From Candidatus Thioglobus sp. (GTDB lineage Bacteria > Pseudomonadota > Gammaproteobacteria > Arenicellales > UBA868): DNA of 64,000 nucleotides. Shown here piece by piece: positions 44,402-52,721 of this stretch. The translations under genes were made by a program, and so were the position numbers. How positions within the stretch are numbered: position 1 is the first letter of the stretch; every line of letters starts with the position of its first letter. The stretch is taken from NCBI GenBank assembly GCA_004212795.1, contig SHBR01000002.1:23958-87957 (forward strand), in the 5' to 3' direction. The notes below the pieces were generated by a model. It searched no databases. It was not told the DNA's origin and worked only from the letters and a program-made list of their open reading frames with translations.

Positions 44402-44621
44402 CAGAAGAACTGGCTTTTGGTTTTATCTCAAGCGCAGGCGGTAGTGCGCCCAAGTCTACCGTCCGCAATTGGTCCAGCTCATCCATAAGATCCTTAAAAC
44501 TGGTAATCATTCCCAATTTTGGTTCAACCAGCTCCGACAGGTCTTCATCAGAAAACGGATGGGCGCCAAAAGTGTCGCCAACAGCACGCAGAAGTTCAAG
44601 CGTGGGCTTATCTTTTGGCAT
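44394..44621 (-). CDS. Small GatC-like protein, amidase partner
   Basis: 75-residue acidic protein that overlaps the amidase start by eight bases, with an AGGAA site ahead of its ATG. The pattern LELLRAVGDTFGAHPFSDED, then FKDLMDELDQLRTVDLGALPP, resembles the short helical GatC/amidase-associated subunits that wrap around GatA-like enzymes. The similarity is weak, but the tight overlap supports a real gene and a partner role. Confidence 0.65.
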   Translation of the reverse strand: MPKDKPTLELLRAVGDTFGAHPFSDEDLSELVEPKLGMITSFKDLMDELDQLRTVDLGALPPALEIKPKASSSDE

Positions 44622-44649
44622 TTCCTGAGCTCAATTCCGAACGGCTCAC

Positions 44650-45408
44650 TTAGCCTCGCCCGACAAAAGGCATATCCCGTGCCATGATATTCATAAAAAG
44701 AACATTGGTATCCAGGGGAAGTTCTGCCATATGCATCACACTACTGGCAACATGCTGCACATCCATCAATGGTTCTTTTAAGGTATCGCCATTCGCCTGC
44801 TTAATCCCTGCTTTCATGCGCTGAGTGAGATCCGTCTCAGCATTGCCGATATCAATCTGTCCGCAGGCAATTTGATGCGCTCGCCCGTCCAAGGCCAAGC
44901 TCCGCGTCAAACCTGACATCGCGTGCTTACTCACCGTGTAGGGGAGACTGTTAACCCGGGGCGCATAAGCCGAAATCGATCCGTTATTAATAATTCTTCC
45001 CCCCATGGGTGACTGGCGCTTCATTTGTCCAAACGCCCGGCGCGCGCACATCACCGCACCATGGATATTCGTCTCGAGAACTGCGCGCCATTCATCAACC
45101 TCAAGTTCATCAATATCAACAGCCCGAGCACCAATGCCTGCATTATTAAAAAGAAGATCAATCCGACCGAACCGGTCAACCGTGCCATCAAAGATTTGAT
45201 TGACATCTTGTTCATAGCGAATATCAGCCCTTATACAATAAATCTTCTCTGGATCCGCGCCGCTATCGGCTGCGGTTTTCTCGAGGAGTTCCTGTCGACG
45301 ACCTGTCAATGTCACCGCGTAATTATTGCGCAGCAAAATTTGTGCAACCGCTTTTCCAATGCCCGTTCCCGCGCCGGTCACGACAGCGACTTTTCCATGG
45401 GTGTGCAT
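44650..45408 (-). CDS. Short-chain dehydrogenase/reductase
   Basis: NAD(P)-dependent oxidoreductase of 252 residues. The Rossmann motif TGAGTGIG is at about 11-18, NNAG near 90, and YTVSK holds the catalytic Tyr and Lys near 157. I chose the ATG at 45408: GGAG lies just upstream and the chain then begins with the usual KVAVVTGAG strand. The longer frame to 45543 would run into the cysC-like gene. One unusual point is NNGSIS, where the catalytic Ser lies normally placed. It lies four bases after the stop of that gene, so the two may be co-transcribed. Substrate unknown. Confidence 0.88.
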   Translation of the reverse strand: MHTHGKVAVVTGAGTGIGKAVAQILLRNNYAVTLTGRRQELLEKTAADSGADPEKIYCIRADIRYEQDVNQIFDGTVDRFGRIDLLFNNAGIGARAVDIDELEVDEWRAVLETNIHGAVMCARRAFGQMKRQSPMGGRIINNGSISAYAPRVNSLPYTVSKHAMSGLTRSLALDGRAHQIACGQIDIGNAETDLTQRMKAGIKQANGDTLKEPLMDVQHVASSVMHMAELPLDTNVLFMNIMARDMPFVGRG

Positions 45409-45412
45409 CTGA

Positions 45413-46468
45413 CTAACTCCTGGGATCGATGAAGTGATGCTGCTTAAGATAATTAATAATCGTATCCGATAGCGCCTCTGCCTGACAATCCACTGTCGAG
45501 AGCGTGATCTGTGGCGCCACAGGCACCTCATAGTCGGAGTCAATGCCTGTGAAATTCTTCAATACGCCGTCGCGTGCCTTTTTGTATAGCCCTTTGGGAT
45601 CCCGGCTTTCGCATAACGCCAGCGGCGTATTCACAAATACCTCAATAAAGTGCGCCGAGCCAATTAAGTCACGTGCCATCTGCCGCTCTGCCACAAAAGG
45701 TGAGATAAAAGATGTAATCACAATCAGTCCGGCGTCGGTCATTAACCGGGCCACTTCAGCAACTCGCCTGATATTCTCAACCCGGTCACCATCGGTAAAG
45801 CCAAGATCCCGGCACAGGCCGTGACGCACATTATCGCCATCAAGAAGGTAAGTATGTTTCCCGCTAGCGTGCAACTTTTGCTCTAAATGATCGGCAATTG
45901 TTGATTTTCCTGACGCCGACAATCCAGTTAACCAGATCACGCAAGGTGTTTGTTTATTTCTTGTAGAACGGGCTTTCTGATCGACCTTGGTTGGCTGCCA
46001 AACAATATTTGTTGCTCGACGCAAAGAAAAGTGCACGACCGCAATACCAATCGAGTTCCCTGACGCTGAGTCCTTGAATACGAAGATAGTGCCCGGATCA
46101 GTTTCCAAAAAAATCACATTGCGGTCGGTTGAAATCTTGCAGTAAGCCATCTCCCCGCTCGCAAGCGTTTTGGCCGCTTGGTGAGAATGATCATCCGGCT
46201 TAATACGATAAGTCAGATCGGTAATCCTTGCATCAAAGGAATCGCCGTTTGATACCACTCGATAGCTGCGTTCTGGCAGCATGGGCGAATCACTTAACCA
46301 GTGAATATAAATCGAAAACTGATCAGATCGCTGTTGCGGTTCGTGACGCTCTGATTGACTGGCGTCCGTTGCCGACTCGTCCACTGAGCCCGTCTCTAGA
46401 CTTCTGGCCAGAGCCATCAATTGATCGATCCGTTCCGCCTCGGATATGCTGTGATCTTTGTTATTCAA
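45413..46468 (-). CDS. cysC: Adenylylsulfate kinase with CysN C-terminal domain, GTPase domain missing
   Basis: APS kinase makes PAPS from APS. The C-terminal domain has Walker [10 protein letters not shown] (182-190), [16 protein letters not shown], the FISPF serine loop and [10 protein letters not shown]. Residues about 50-165 match the post-GTPase beta-barrel part of Cys[25 protein letters not shown] and [13 protein letters not shown]. The GTP-binding domain of CysN is absent, replaced by about 45 low-complexity residues. The start is TTG at 46468 with AAGG upstream. It therefore looks like a CysNC remnant that retains the kinase. No cysD is nearby. Confidence 0.85.
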   Translation of the reverse strand: MNNKDHSISEAERIDQLMALARSLETGSVDESATDASQSERHEPQQRSDQFSIYIHWLSDSPMLPERSYRVVSNGDSFDARITDLTYRIKPDDHSHQAAKTLASGEMAYCKISTDRNVIFLETDPGTIFVFKDSASGNSIGIAVVHFSLRRATNIVWQPTKVDQKARSTRNKQTPCVIWLTGLSASGKSTIADHLEQKLHASGKHTYLLDGDNVRHGLCRDLGFTDGDRVENIRRVAEVARLMTDAGLIVITSFISPFVAERQMARDLIGSAHFIEVFVNTPLALCESRDPKGLYKKARDGVLKNFTGIDSDYEVPVAPQITLSTVDCQAEALSDTIINYLKQHHFIDPRS

Positions 46469-46773
46469 AAATAGACCTTAACTTCCGGATAGTCGTCTTA
46501 AACCGTTCCGCGGTTTCAAAAACACTATTCTACCGTTTTAACGTCCACCCATAATCGGTTTGAGCATCCCACTCGTGTGATCGAAGCATCGAGGAAAGAC
46601 ATAAAACATTGCGAAACTTGAACGATAATAGCGCGGCAGACAATTTCTATGGTAAAACAATCCATGAGAGCAAACGATATCGTGTCTTTAGCAATATCGT
46701 TTCGACCGGTACCGCAATCGTAAAGGTTCTCACGAGTGGCTACCCAAAATTAAAATAAATCGAAGGAGGAGTT
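46469..46773. other. Divergent intergenic region, cysC-like/betaine importer
   Basis: 304 bases without a supported gene between two divergent units, so promoters for both are expected here. The only clear structure is the 9-bp inverted repeat at 46672-46702, listed separately. A strong AAGGAGG ribosome site ends the region at 46762-46769. I see no convincing -35/-10 pair or known riboswitch. Confidence 0.6.
46672..46702. promoter_or_regulatory. Inverted repeat upstream of the betaine importer
   Basis: AAACGATAT (46672-46680) and ATATCGTTT (46694-46702) are perfect 9-bp complements separated by 13 bases. The centre-to-centre distance is 22 bases, about two helical turns, as for some dimeric operators; an RNA hairpin is the alternative. 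No regulator gene is nearby. Confidence 0.5.
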
Positions 46774-47736
46774 ATGTTTAAAAAGAAAATTTTTTCAACG
46801 ATCGCTGGACTTTCAATGCTTGCGTCCGGCGTCAGCCTTGCAGGATCCATGGGGGCTGTTGATGAGCCGATTAAGCTCGCGGTAAACGAATGGACGGGTC
46901 AGCATATCACTACGCATGTCGCTGGCGAAATACTAAAACGTGCCGGTTATAACGTTGAGTATGTCACAGCAGGCTACTACCCTCAGATGACCGCTATTCA
47001 AGATAACACCGTCACAGCGACTCTGGAGATCTGGAGCTCAAACATTGGTGAACATTACGATGAAGCCGTAGCTTCAGGACAGGCGAAAGAATTGGGTGAT
47101 CTCGGCCTCGTCCCCGTGGAGACCTGGATGTATAACGATGCCGCGGCCAAAGCCTGTCCCGGACTTCCTGATTGGAACGCGCTCAATGCGTGCGCGGACA
47201 AATTCGCGAATGCTGACACATTCCCGAAAGGCCGTCTTGTCGATTATCCAGCGGACTGGGGCACCTCCAACGTCGACCGAATAAAAGGGCTTAATCTGGA
47301 TTATGTTTCCGTGCCCGCCGGCAGTGAAGGTGCGTTGATTGCAGAAATGAAAGGCGCTGAGGCTAAAAACACACCACTTTTGGTTATGTTTTGGGCGCCT
47401 CACTGGGTACAGGCAGTAATCCCCCTGAATATTGTCGCACTCCCTGCATACGAGGAAGGTTGTCATGATGATCCTGCTGTGGGCGTTAACCCCAATGCGA
47501 CTTGGGATTGTGACTGGTCACGAGGCTATATTAAAAAAATGGCCTGGGCCGGCATGGAAGATAAGTGGCCGGCAGCGCATGCTATTTTAGAGGCTTACAC
47601 GCTTCGCAATGAAGATCAAATTCCAATGATGAATGCAATCGATCAGGAAGGTAAGAAGCTCGACGATGTTGTTCGCCAATGGGTTGATAATAACGAAGCA
47701 ATTTGGAAACCTTGGGTGGACGCTGCCAAAGGTTAA
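46774..47736 (+). CDS. proX: Glycine betaine/choline-type ABC substrate-binding protein
   Basis: Periplasmic binding protein of 320 residues with a Sec signal peptide (basic KKK, hydrophobic core, SLA near residue 23). Aromatic residues that can form a cation-pi cage for quaternary ammonium are present in VNEWTG, LEIWSSN, YPADWGTSN and MFWAPHW. This matches OpuAC/ProX family binding proteins. Its gene has a very strong ribosome site and is followed by a hairpin before the ATPase gene. The ligand is probably glycine betaine or a close relative; choline or carnitine cannot be excluded. Confidence 0.88.
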   Translation: MFKKKIFSTIAGLSMLASGVSLAGSMGAVDEPIKLAVNEWTGQHITTHVAGEILKRAGYNVEYVTAGYYPQMTAIQDNTVTATLEIWSSNIGEHYDEAVASGQAKELGDLGLVPVETWMYNDAAAKACPGLPDWNALNACADKFANADTFPKGRLVDYPADWGTSNVDRIKGLNLDYVSVPAGSEGALIAEMKGAEAKNTPLLVMFWAPHWVQAVIPLNIVALPAYEEGCHDDPAVGVNPNATWDCDWSRGYIKKMAWAGMEDKWPAAHAILEAYTLRNEDQIPMMNAIDQEGKKLDDVVRQWVDNNEAIWKPWVDAAKG

Positions 47737-47778
47737 TCAAAAATTTTTGATTCAAAACACCGTTTAACCGCCAATAGA

Positions 47779-47817
47779 GACCAGGAAAACGCCTCGCCGT
47801 TTTCCTGGTCTTGTTTT
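47779..47817 (+). terminator. Hairpin between binding-protein and ATPase genes
   Basis: GACCAGGAAAACG and CGTTTTCCTGGTC form a 13-bp perfect stem with a six-base loop, then TTGTTTT. It probably terminates or attenuates most transcripts after proX, giving excess binding protein over the membrane subunits. Confidence 0.87.
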
Positions 47818-47833
47818 ACCACTCTCAGCGCCT

Positions 47834-48880
47834 ATGTCATCAGACAACCCCAAGCTCCGTTGCAGAGGGCTGTGGAAAGTCTACGGCCCAAACGCTAGCC
47901 ACTTCTTCGCGCAGTCCCACGACAAGGAATCTCGAATTAAAACGATTCGAGATTCCAGTCATATTCCTGCGGTATGTGATGTCAGCTTCGATGTGCCTGA
48001 AGGTGAAATCTTTGTCATCATGGGCCTCTCCGGATCAGGGAAGTCCACCGTCATCCGGTGTCTATCGAGATTGATCGAGCCAGAGTCAGGCACTATTCTT
48101 CTTGATGGTGAAAATCTTCTAGAAAAATCCAAAGATCAGATGATCGAGATTCGGCGTCGTCGTGTTGGAATGGTATTTCAGCATTTTGGACTGCTGCCGC
48201 ATCAGACCGTTCTGGGTAATGTTGCTTTTCCATTAAAAATACAAGGCCTGAGTATCTCTGAGCAAACAAATCGTGCTCAACAAATGATTGACTTGGTGGG
48301 CCTCAACGGGCGTGAGCAGAGTTACCCTCGTGAACTCTCCGGAGGACAGCAACAGCGGGTGGGTATTGCCCGATCTCTCGCGAGTGATCCGGAGCTTTGG
48401 CTGCTCGATGAGCCTTTTAGTGCACTTGATCCTTTGATTCGTCGACAGATGCAAGATGAATTTCTTCGTCTTCAGAAACTGCTCAATAAGACGATTGTCT
48501 TTATTACCCATGATTTTCTAGAAGCACTGCGACTCGCAGATCGAATTGCGATTATGAAAGATGGGGCTATTGTTCAGATAGGAACACCTGCAGAGCTTGT
48601 CAGTAATCCAGCGAACGATTACGTTGCAGAATTTACTCGCGATGTCCCAAAGCTCAAAATTTTAACCGCTGGCGCAGTACTGTCCGAAGTCAATCCGCAA
48701 AAAATATCAGCACCGCTTGAGGGTAATCCGACTATCGAAAATACCACAACAATTGATCAATTTTTACCTATTCTGATTCGCAGTGAAACACTGAACGTTG
48801 CCAACAACGCAGGTGATTACTTGGGATCAATATCAGTGCTTGATGTTCTGAAAAAACTCGCAGAAGAAACCATCTCGTGA
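47834..48880 (+). CDS. proV: Glycine betaine-type ABC importer ATPase
   Basis: 348-residue ATPase of the ProV/OpuAA family. Walker A is GLSGSGKST (about 65), VFQHFGLLPHQTVLGNVAFPL is the Q-loop region, LSGGQQQRVGIARSLA the signature and LLDEPFSALDPL Walker B, with an H-loop in ITHDFLEA. The C-terminal 80 residues are shorter than the tandem CBS domains of E. coli ProV, so osmosensing through CBS may be reduced. Its stop overlaps the GTG start of the permease by four bases. Confidence 0.92.
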   Translation: MSSDNPKLRCRGLWKVYGPNASHFFAQSHDKESRIKTIRDSSHIPAVCDVSFDVPEGEIFVIMGLSGSGKSTVIRCLSRLIEPESGTILLDGENLLEKSKDQMIEIRRRRVGMVFQHFGLLPHQTVLGNVAFPLKIQGLSISEQTNRAQQMIDLVGLNGREQSYPRELSGGQQQRVGIARSLASDPELWLLDEPFSALDPLIRRQMQDEFLRLQKLLNKTIVFITHDFLEALRLADRIAIMKDGAIVQIGTPAELVSNPANDYVAEFTRDVPKLKILTAGAVLSEVNPQKISAPLEGNPTIENTTTIDQFLPILIRSETLNVANNAGDYLGSISVLDVLKKLAEETIS

Positions 48881-50952
48881 ATTCGCTGCATCAACGAAAA
48901 GAGCGTTTCTCTCTTTTCGCTTGGGTCGCTGTCGCAATCTTTGGGTCTGTTTTCCTCTTTCAACGAGACCTAGCGGATTGGGTCACTCAGTACCCGGAAG
49001 CGTGGACCTTACCTGCAGCAACCTGGGCAAACATCGGAATGGATTGGTTCGTCGATCACTTTCGTTGGTTATTTCGAGCGATCTCGTGGCTACTCACATG
49101 GCCTATGGATGCCATCCTTGGGCTATTAACCTGGCTGCCGTGGCCAACCACGATCAGCTTATTTATTGGAATTGCCTTTGTGGCGGGCGGCTGGCCACTT
49201 GCTTTATTTACCCTTTTTGCGCTTCTTTATATGGTCGGAATAGGCTATTGGACAGAAAGCATGCGCACGCTCGCGCTTGTGGCCGTATCAGTACCCCTAT
49301 CAGTTCTCGTTGGTTTTGGACTCGGCGTCAGTGCGTGGCGCTCGGAGCGCGCAAATCGATTGGTGCAACCTCTTCTCGATCTCATGCAGACCGTACCTAC
49401 TTTCGCGTACCTAATTCCTATTTTATTACTCTTCGGCTTTGGTCCCGTCGTGGGAATGATTGCGAGCGCAATTTATGCCTGTCCGCCAATGGTTCGGAGC
49501 ACTGTGCTGGGATTACAACGGGTTCCAGAAGAAACCGTTGAATCTGGAATCATGAGCGGTGCCAGCAGCGGCCAACTCTTCTGGTGGGTACGCTTTCCCA
49601 GCGCGTTACCGACCATCCTGGTGGGAGTCAATCAATCGACCATGGCCGCGCTCAGCATGGTCATTATCGCCGCTATTATCGGGAGTTCTGCTGATATCGG
49701 CTGGGAGGTCTTGAGTACAATGCGCCGGGCTAATTTTGGAGAAAGTTTGCTGGCAGGGATTGTCGTTGCCCTCATTGCCATGCTTCTCGATCGCATCACC
49801 CGGGGCTTTGCACAAGATAATCAGCGCTCCAAAAGAGCATTCTCTTTGAGTCCGCGGCTGATTTTGGGAATTGCCGGAGCAACCGCGCTGTCTTTTTTAT
49901 TACTTTCACTATCAGTAACAGAGTTGTCCGAATTTCCTGATCAATGGGTTTTTTATCCAGCTGCGCAAATCAACGCTGCGATTCTGTTTTTTACCGTGGA
50001 GTTTGGTGCTGCACTTGATCAAATTAAAAACGGTTTTTTATTTTTCTTTCTCTTGCCACTTCGTATCGGACTCGAAAATACCATTCGCCCGTTCACTTGG
50101 GGTTTTGATTTAACGCTGACAATGAAGATCAGCTACCTCATCGCCTGTGTATCGCTGTCACTTTTAGGTGGTTATCGATACGGTTGGCGCGTTGCTGTCG
50201 CGATCGGAATTGCCACGGTCTTGCTCTATTTCGGCATTGAGCGCATGCCTTGGCCAGCAATGGTCGCGCTATTGGTGACTTTAGCCTGGCAAGCTGGTGG
50301 CACTCGCGTTGGGCTTTTTACGTTAGCCGGACTCGCATTTATGTTGGTTACGGGAGTCTGGTCGCTTGGGGTGCGCTCGCTTTATCTTTGTTTTGCGGCT
50401 GTACTGGTGTCTTTTATTATTGGCGGAAGTCTCGGCATCTGGGCATCCCAAAGTGATCGGGTGTCACGTCTGGTCCGACCGATCAATGACACCCTTCAGA
50501 CGATGCCTTTGTTTGTGCTGCTGATTCCGATTCTGATGTTTTTTCAGGTCGGGGAATTCACCGCCTTTCTTGCAATTATTGCTTATGCAATCGTTCCAGC
50601 CATCCGTTACACGGAGCACGGGCTCCGGCATGTAAATAACGAGGTCATAGAAGCTGCGATTGCCTCCGGTTGCACACCCCTTCAGATTCTCTGGCAAGTG
50701 CGACTCCCTCTCGCGATTCCTGAAATTATGCTGGGCCTTAACCAAACTATTATGTTTGGCCTCGCCATGTTGATTATTGCAGCACTCGTCGGCACACAGG
50801 GCTTGGGGCAAGCGGTCTACGTCGCCCTCGGTCAGGCCAACTTCGGCGAGGGCCTTGTTGCAGGCCTCGGCATTGCCTTCATCGCGATGTCGGCCGACCG
50901 AATCATTCAGGCGGTTAGCGCAGGGAAAAAGCGAGCGTTGGGTATTAAATAG
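48877..50952 (+). CDS. proW: Glycine betaine-type ABC permease with two fused membrane domains
   Basis: 691-residue inner-membrane protein with two BPD_transp_1 domains. Domain 1 spans about 125-313 with the EAA-like loop VESGIMSGASSGQLFWWVRFP. Domain 2 spans about 500-680 with EAAIASGCTPLQILWQVRLP. Both contain LMQTVPTFAYLIPILL-type or LQTMPLFVLLIPILM segments typical of ProW. Most ProW proteins are single-domain homodimers, so this is a pseudo-dimeric fusion. The start is GTG, overlapping the ATPase gene. It completes a three-gene importer. Confidence 0.9.
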   Translation: MNSLHQRKERFSLFAWVAVAIFGSVFLFQRDLADWVTQYPEAWTLPAATWANIGMDWFVDHFRWLFRAISWLLTWPMDAILGLLTWLPWPTTISLFIGIAFVAGGWPLALFTLFALLYMVGIGYWTESMRTLALVAVSVPLSVLVGFGLGVSAWRSERANRLVQPLLDLMQTVPTFAYLIPILLLFGFGPVVGMIASAIYACPPMVRSTVLGLQRVPEETVESGIMSGASSGQLFWWVRFPSALPTILVGVNQSTMAALSMVIIAAIIGSSADIGWEVLSTMRRANFGESLLAGIVVALIAMLLDRITRGFAQDNQRSKRAFSLSPRLILGIAGATALSFLLLSLSVTELSEFPDQWVFYPAAQINAAILFFTVEFGAALDQIKNGFLFFFLLPLRIGLENTIRPFTWGFDLTLTMKISYLIACVSLSLLGGYRYGWRVAVAIGIATVLLYFGIERMPWPAMVALLVTLAWQAGGTRVGLFTLAGLAFMLVTGVWSLGVRSLYLCFAAVLVSFIIGGSLGIWASQSDRVSRLVRPINDTLQTMPLFVLLIPILMFFQVGEFTAFLAIIAYAIVPAIRYTEHGLRHVNNEVIEAAIASGCTPLQILWQVRLPLAIPEIMLGLNQTIMFGLAMLIIAALVGTQGLGQAVYVALGQANFGEGLVAGLGIAFIAMSADRIIQAVSAGKKRALGIK

Positions 50953-50970
50953 TCAATATTTGAGATTAAT

Positions 50971-51684
50971 ATGGATTTTAAAGTTGGTGCATCCTTACCC
51001 CGCTGGTCGGCTCCTGAACACCCAGATTCAGTAGACCTCAATGGACAATATTGTCGACTTGTCCCGCTAGACCCGGGCACGCACAGTGAGTCACTTTTTA
51101 AAGCCTTTGCGGGCGACACGACAGACTTTGACTGGGTCTACCTTCCGTATGGACCTTTTAGTACAGACGAGCAACTTAAAGCATGGCTGGAAACAGTCGC
51201 GAGTGAAAAAGACCCTCTGTTTTTCACTATCCTCAATACTCATAATCAACCCATTGGGATCGCGAGCTACCTCAGAATAAATCCCGCAAGTGGCTCCATC
51301 GAAGTGGGTCATATCCATTTTTCACCCGCTCTTCAGAGAACGCCAACCGCGACCGAGGCAATGTATCTAATGATGCGATATGCCTTTGAACTCGGCTACC
51401 GGCGATACGAATGGAAATGTGACGCTCTGAATAATCGATCTCGACGGGCAGCCTTGAGGCTCGGTTTATCTTTCGAAGGAATTTTTCGACAAGCGACTGT
51501 CTACAAATCACGAAATCGAGATACCGCGTGGTTTGCCACTATCGACTCAGAATGGCCAGCGCTTAAAGTGGCTTTTGAGACGTGGCTGAAAAGAGACAAT
51601 TTTGACCAAGACGGCAAGCAGCACCTGTCACTCTCGACACTCACGGCGCCCGTTCTGTCCTCCAAGATCACGCACTCTGATTGA
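50971..51684 (+). CDS. GNAT-family N-acetyltransferase (RimJ/RimL-like)
   Basis: Acetyl-CoA-dependent N-acetyltransferase of the acetyltransf_3 type, 237 residues. The N-terminal LVPLDPGTHSESLFKAF, the ASYLRINPASGSIEVGHIHFSP strands and the acetyl-CoA region with RYEWKCDALNNRSRRAALRLGLSFEG are typical of RimJ/RimL-like proteins. It follows the permease by 18 bases and overlaps the methyltransferase gene. The target may be a protein or a small amine. Confidence 0.85.
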   Translation: MDFKVGASLPRWSAPEHPDSVDLNGQYCRLVPLDPGTHSESLFKAFAGDTTDFDWVYLPYGPFSTDEQLKAWLETVASEKDPLFFTILNTHNQPIGIASYLRINPASGSIEVGHIHFSPALQRTPTATEAMYLMMRYAFELGYRRYEWKCDALNNRSRRAALRLGLSFEGIFRQATVYKSRNRDTAWFATIDSEWPALKVAFETWLKRDNFDQDGKQHLSLSTLTAPVLSSKITHSD

Positions 51685-51686
51685 TC

Positions 51687-52466
51687 ATGCGCAAAGCACC
51701 GAACTTTCGAGTCATCTTTCGCAATATTCTTGGCGCTCTGGCCTCAAGAAGCGGGTATCGACTACGGCATCGACGCGGGGGATATCGAAAACTGGCCGGT
51801 CGAGGCATCGAAATTGGCGCGCTACATAGCCCGGCCAAGCTAGGCAAGCACTGCTCAACTGAGTACTGCGATGTGTTAAGCGCGAGCGAAGCTGCCCAGC
51901 TATTTCCTGAACTGCACCGAGCCAGATTCGTTGAAGTCAAACATATTGTAGACCTCGACCAAAATGCGCTTTCGAGCTTCACCGCCAATCAATTTGACTT
52001 CGTGATCATGAATCACGTCATTGAACATATTGCTAACCCTATCCGCGTGATTAATGACGCTTTTAGAATTCTTAAGGTCAGTGGCAAGTTTGTTATCTCC
52101 GCGCCTGACAAACGATTTAATTATGACTGTAATCGCAAAATCACCTCATTTGATCACTTATGGTCCGAATATCTTGATGAGGTAACTTCAGTGGATGACG
52201 ATCATTACTTGGATTTTCTAAGTGCTGTCCATCCATCAACACTAGTTGATCCGATCGGCGTGAGTCGCCATATTCAACATGCTCGAGAACGACGCGAACA
52301 TGCGCACGTTTGGGATTCGGCCGCGTTCCACAGTATGATGGAGGAAGGTATCAAGCGTTTAAATATTTCAGCGCACTGCATACTGAAGAGTACTGGCGAA
52401 TCCAATCATCTTGAGTATTTTGGCGTTTGGGAGAAAGTAAGAGATATCGCTCTGCCAGATCGATGA
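51687..52466 (+). CDS. Class I SAM-dependent methyltransferase
   Basis: 259-residue methyltransferase of the Methyltransf_11 type. The SAM-binding motif region is RGIEIGALHSP (about 34-44), with post-I acidic residue near VKHIVDLD, and DFVIMNHVIEHIANPIRVI is the characteristic motif II/III. It overlaps or abuts the GNAT gene, whose stop is at 51684; I chose the ATG at 51687 rather than a TTG at 51681. The methyl acceptor is unknown. Confidence 0.82.
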   Translation: MRKAPNFRVIFRNILGALASRSGYRLRHRRGGYRKLAGRGIEIGALHSPAKLGKHCSTEYCDVLSASEAAQLFPELHRARFVEVKHIVDLDQNALSSFTANQFDFVIMNHVIEHIANPIRVINDAFRILKVSGKFVISAPDKRFNYDCNRKITSFDHLWSEYLDEVTSVDDDHYLDFLSAVHPSTLVDPIGVSRHIQHARERREHAHVWDSAAFHSMMEEGIKRLNISAHCILKSTGESNHLEYFGVWEKVRDIALPDR

Positions 52467-52505
52467 TTCGTTGGCCGCGACGACTCTCTCAAGAACAGAA
52501 GAAGG

Positions 52506-52582
52506 TGGTGGCTATGGGTGGACTTGAACCACCGACCCCGGCATTATGAATGCCGTGCTCTAACCAGCTGAGCTACATAGCC
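52506..52582 (-). tRNA. tRNA-Met (CAT), elongator
   Basis: 77 bases on the minus strand including an encoded CCA. The acceptor stem is GGCTATG/CATAGCC, the D arm holds AGCTGGTTAGAG, the anticodon arm reads GGCATTCATAATGCC with CAT at the centre, and the T arm is GGTGGTTCAAGTCCACC. The 5' base pair G-C and D-loop fit the elongator rather than the initiator. It lies downstream of ychF, as in Pseudomonas. Confidence 0.96.
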
Positions 52583-52721
52583 TTCGGGTCAGGGAATCTA
52601 CATTTATTACGGAGTCTTTTCAAGGTTGAGAGCGCTGCACTCTCAGTAAATATCCCTATTTACTCCTTCGACTCGGCGTTTCTTCGGCACTCCAGCGCGA
52701 TCAATCAATCGATACAGCTGA

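Noticed and set aside
42989-44621. gatCA of the tRNA amidotransferase
   Set aside because: gatB is absent and the neighbour is an M24 hydrolase; a catabolic amidase fits better.
52620-52720. Terminator hairpin after ychF (GAGAG/CTCTC)
   Set aside because: Only about five pairs and no T tract on the relevant strand; too weak to list.
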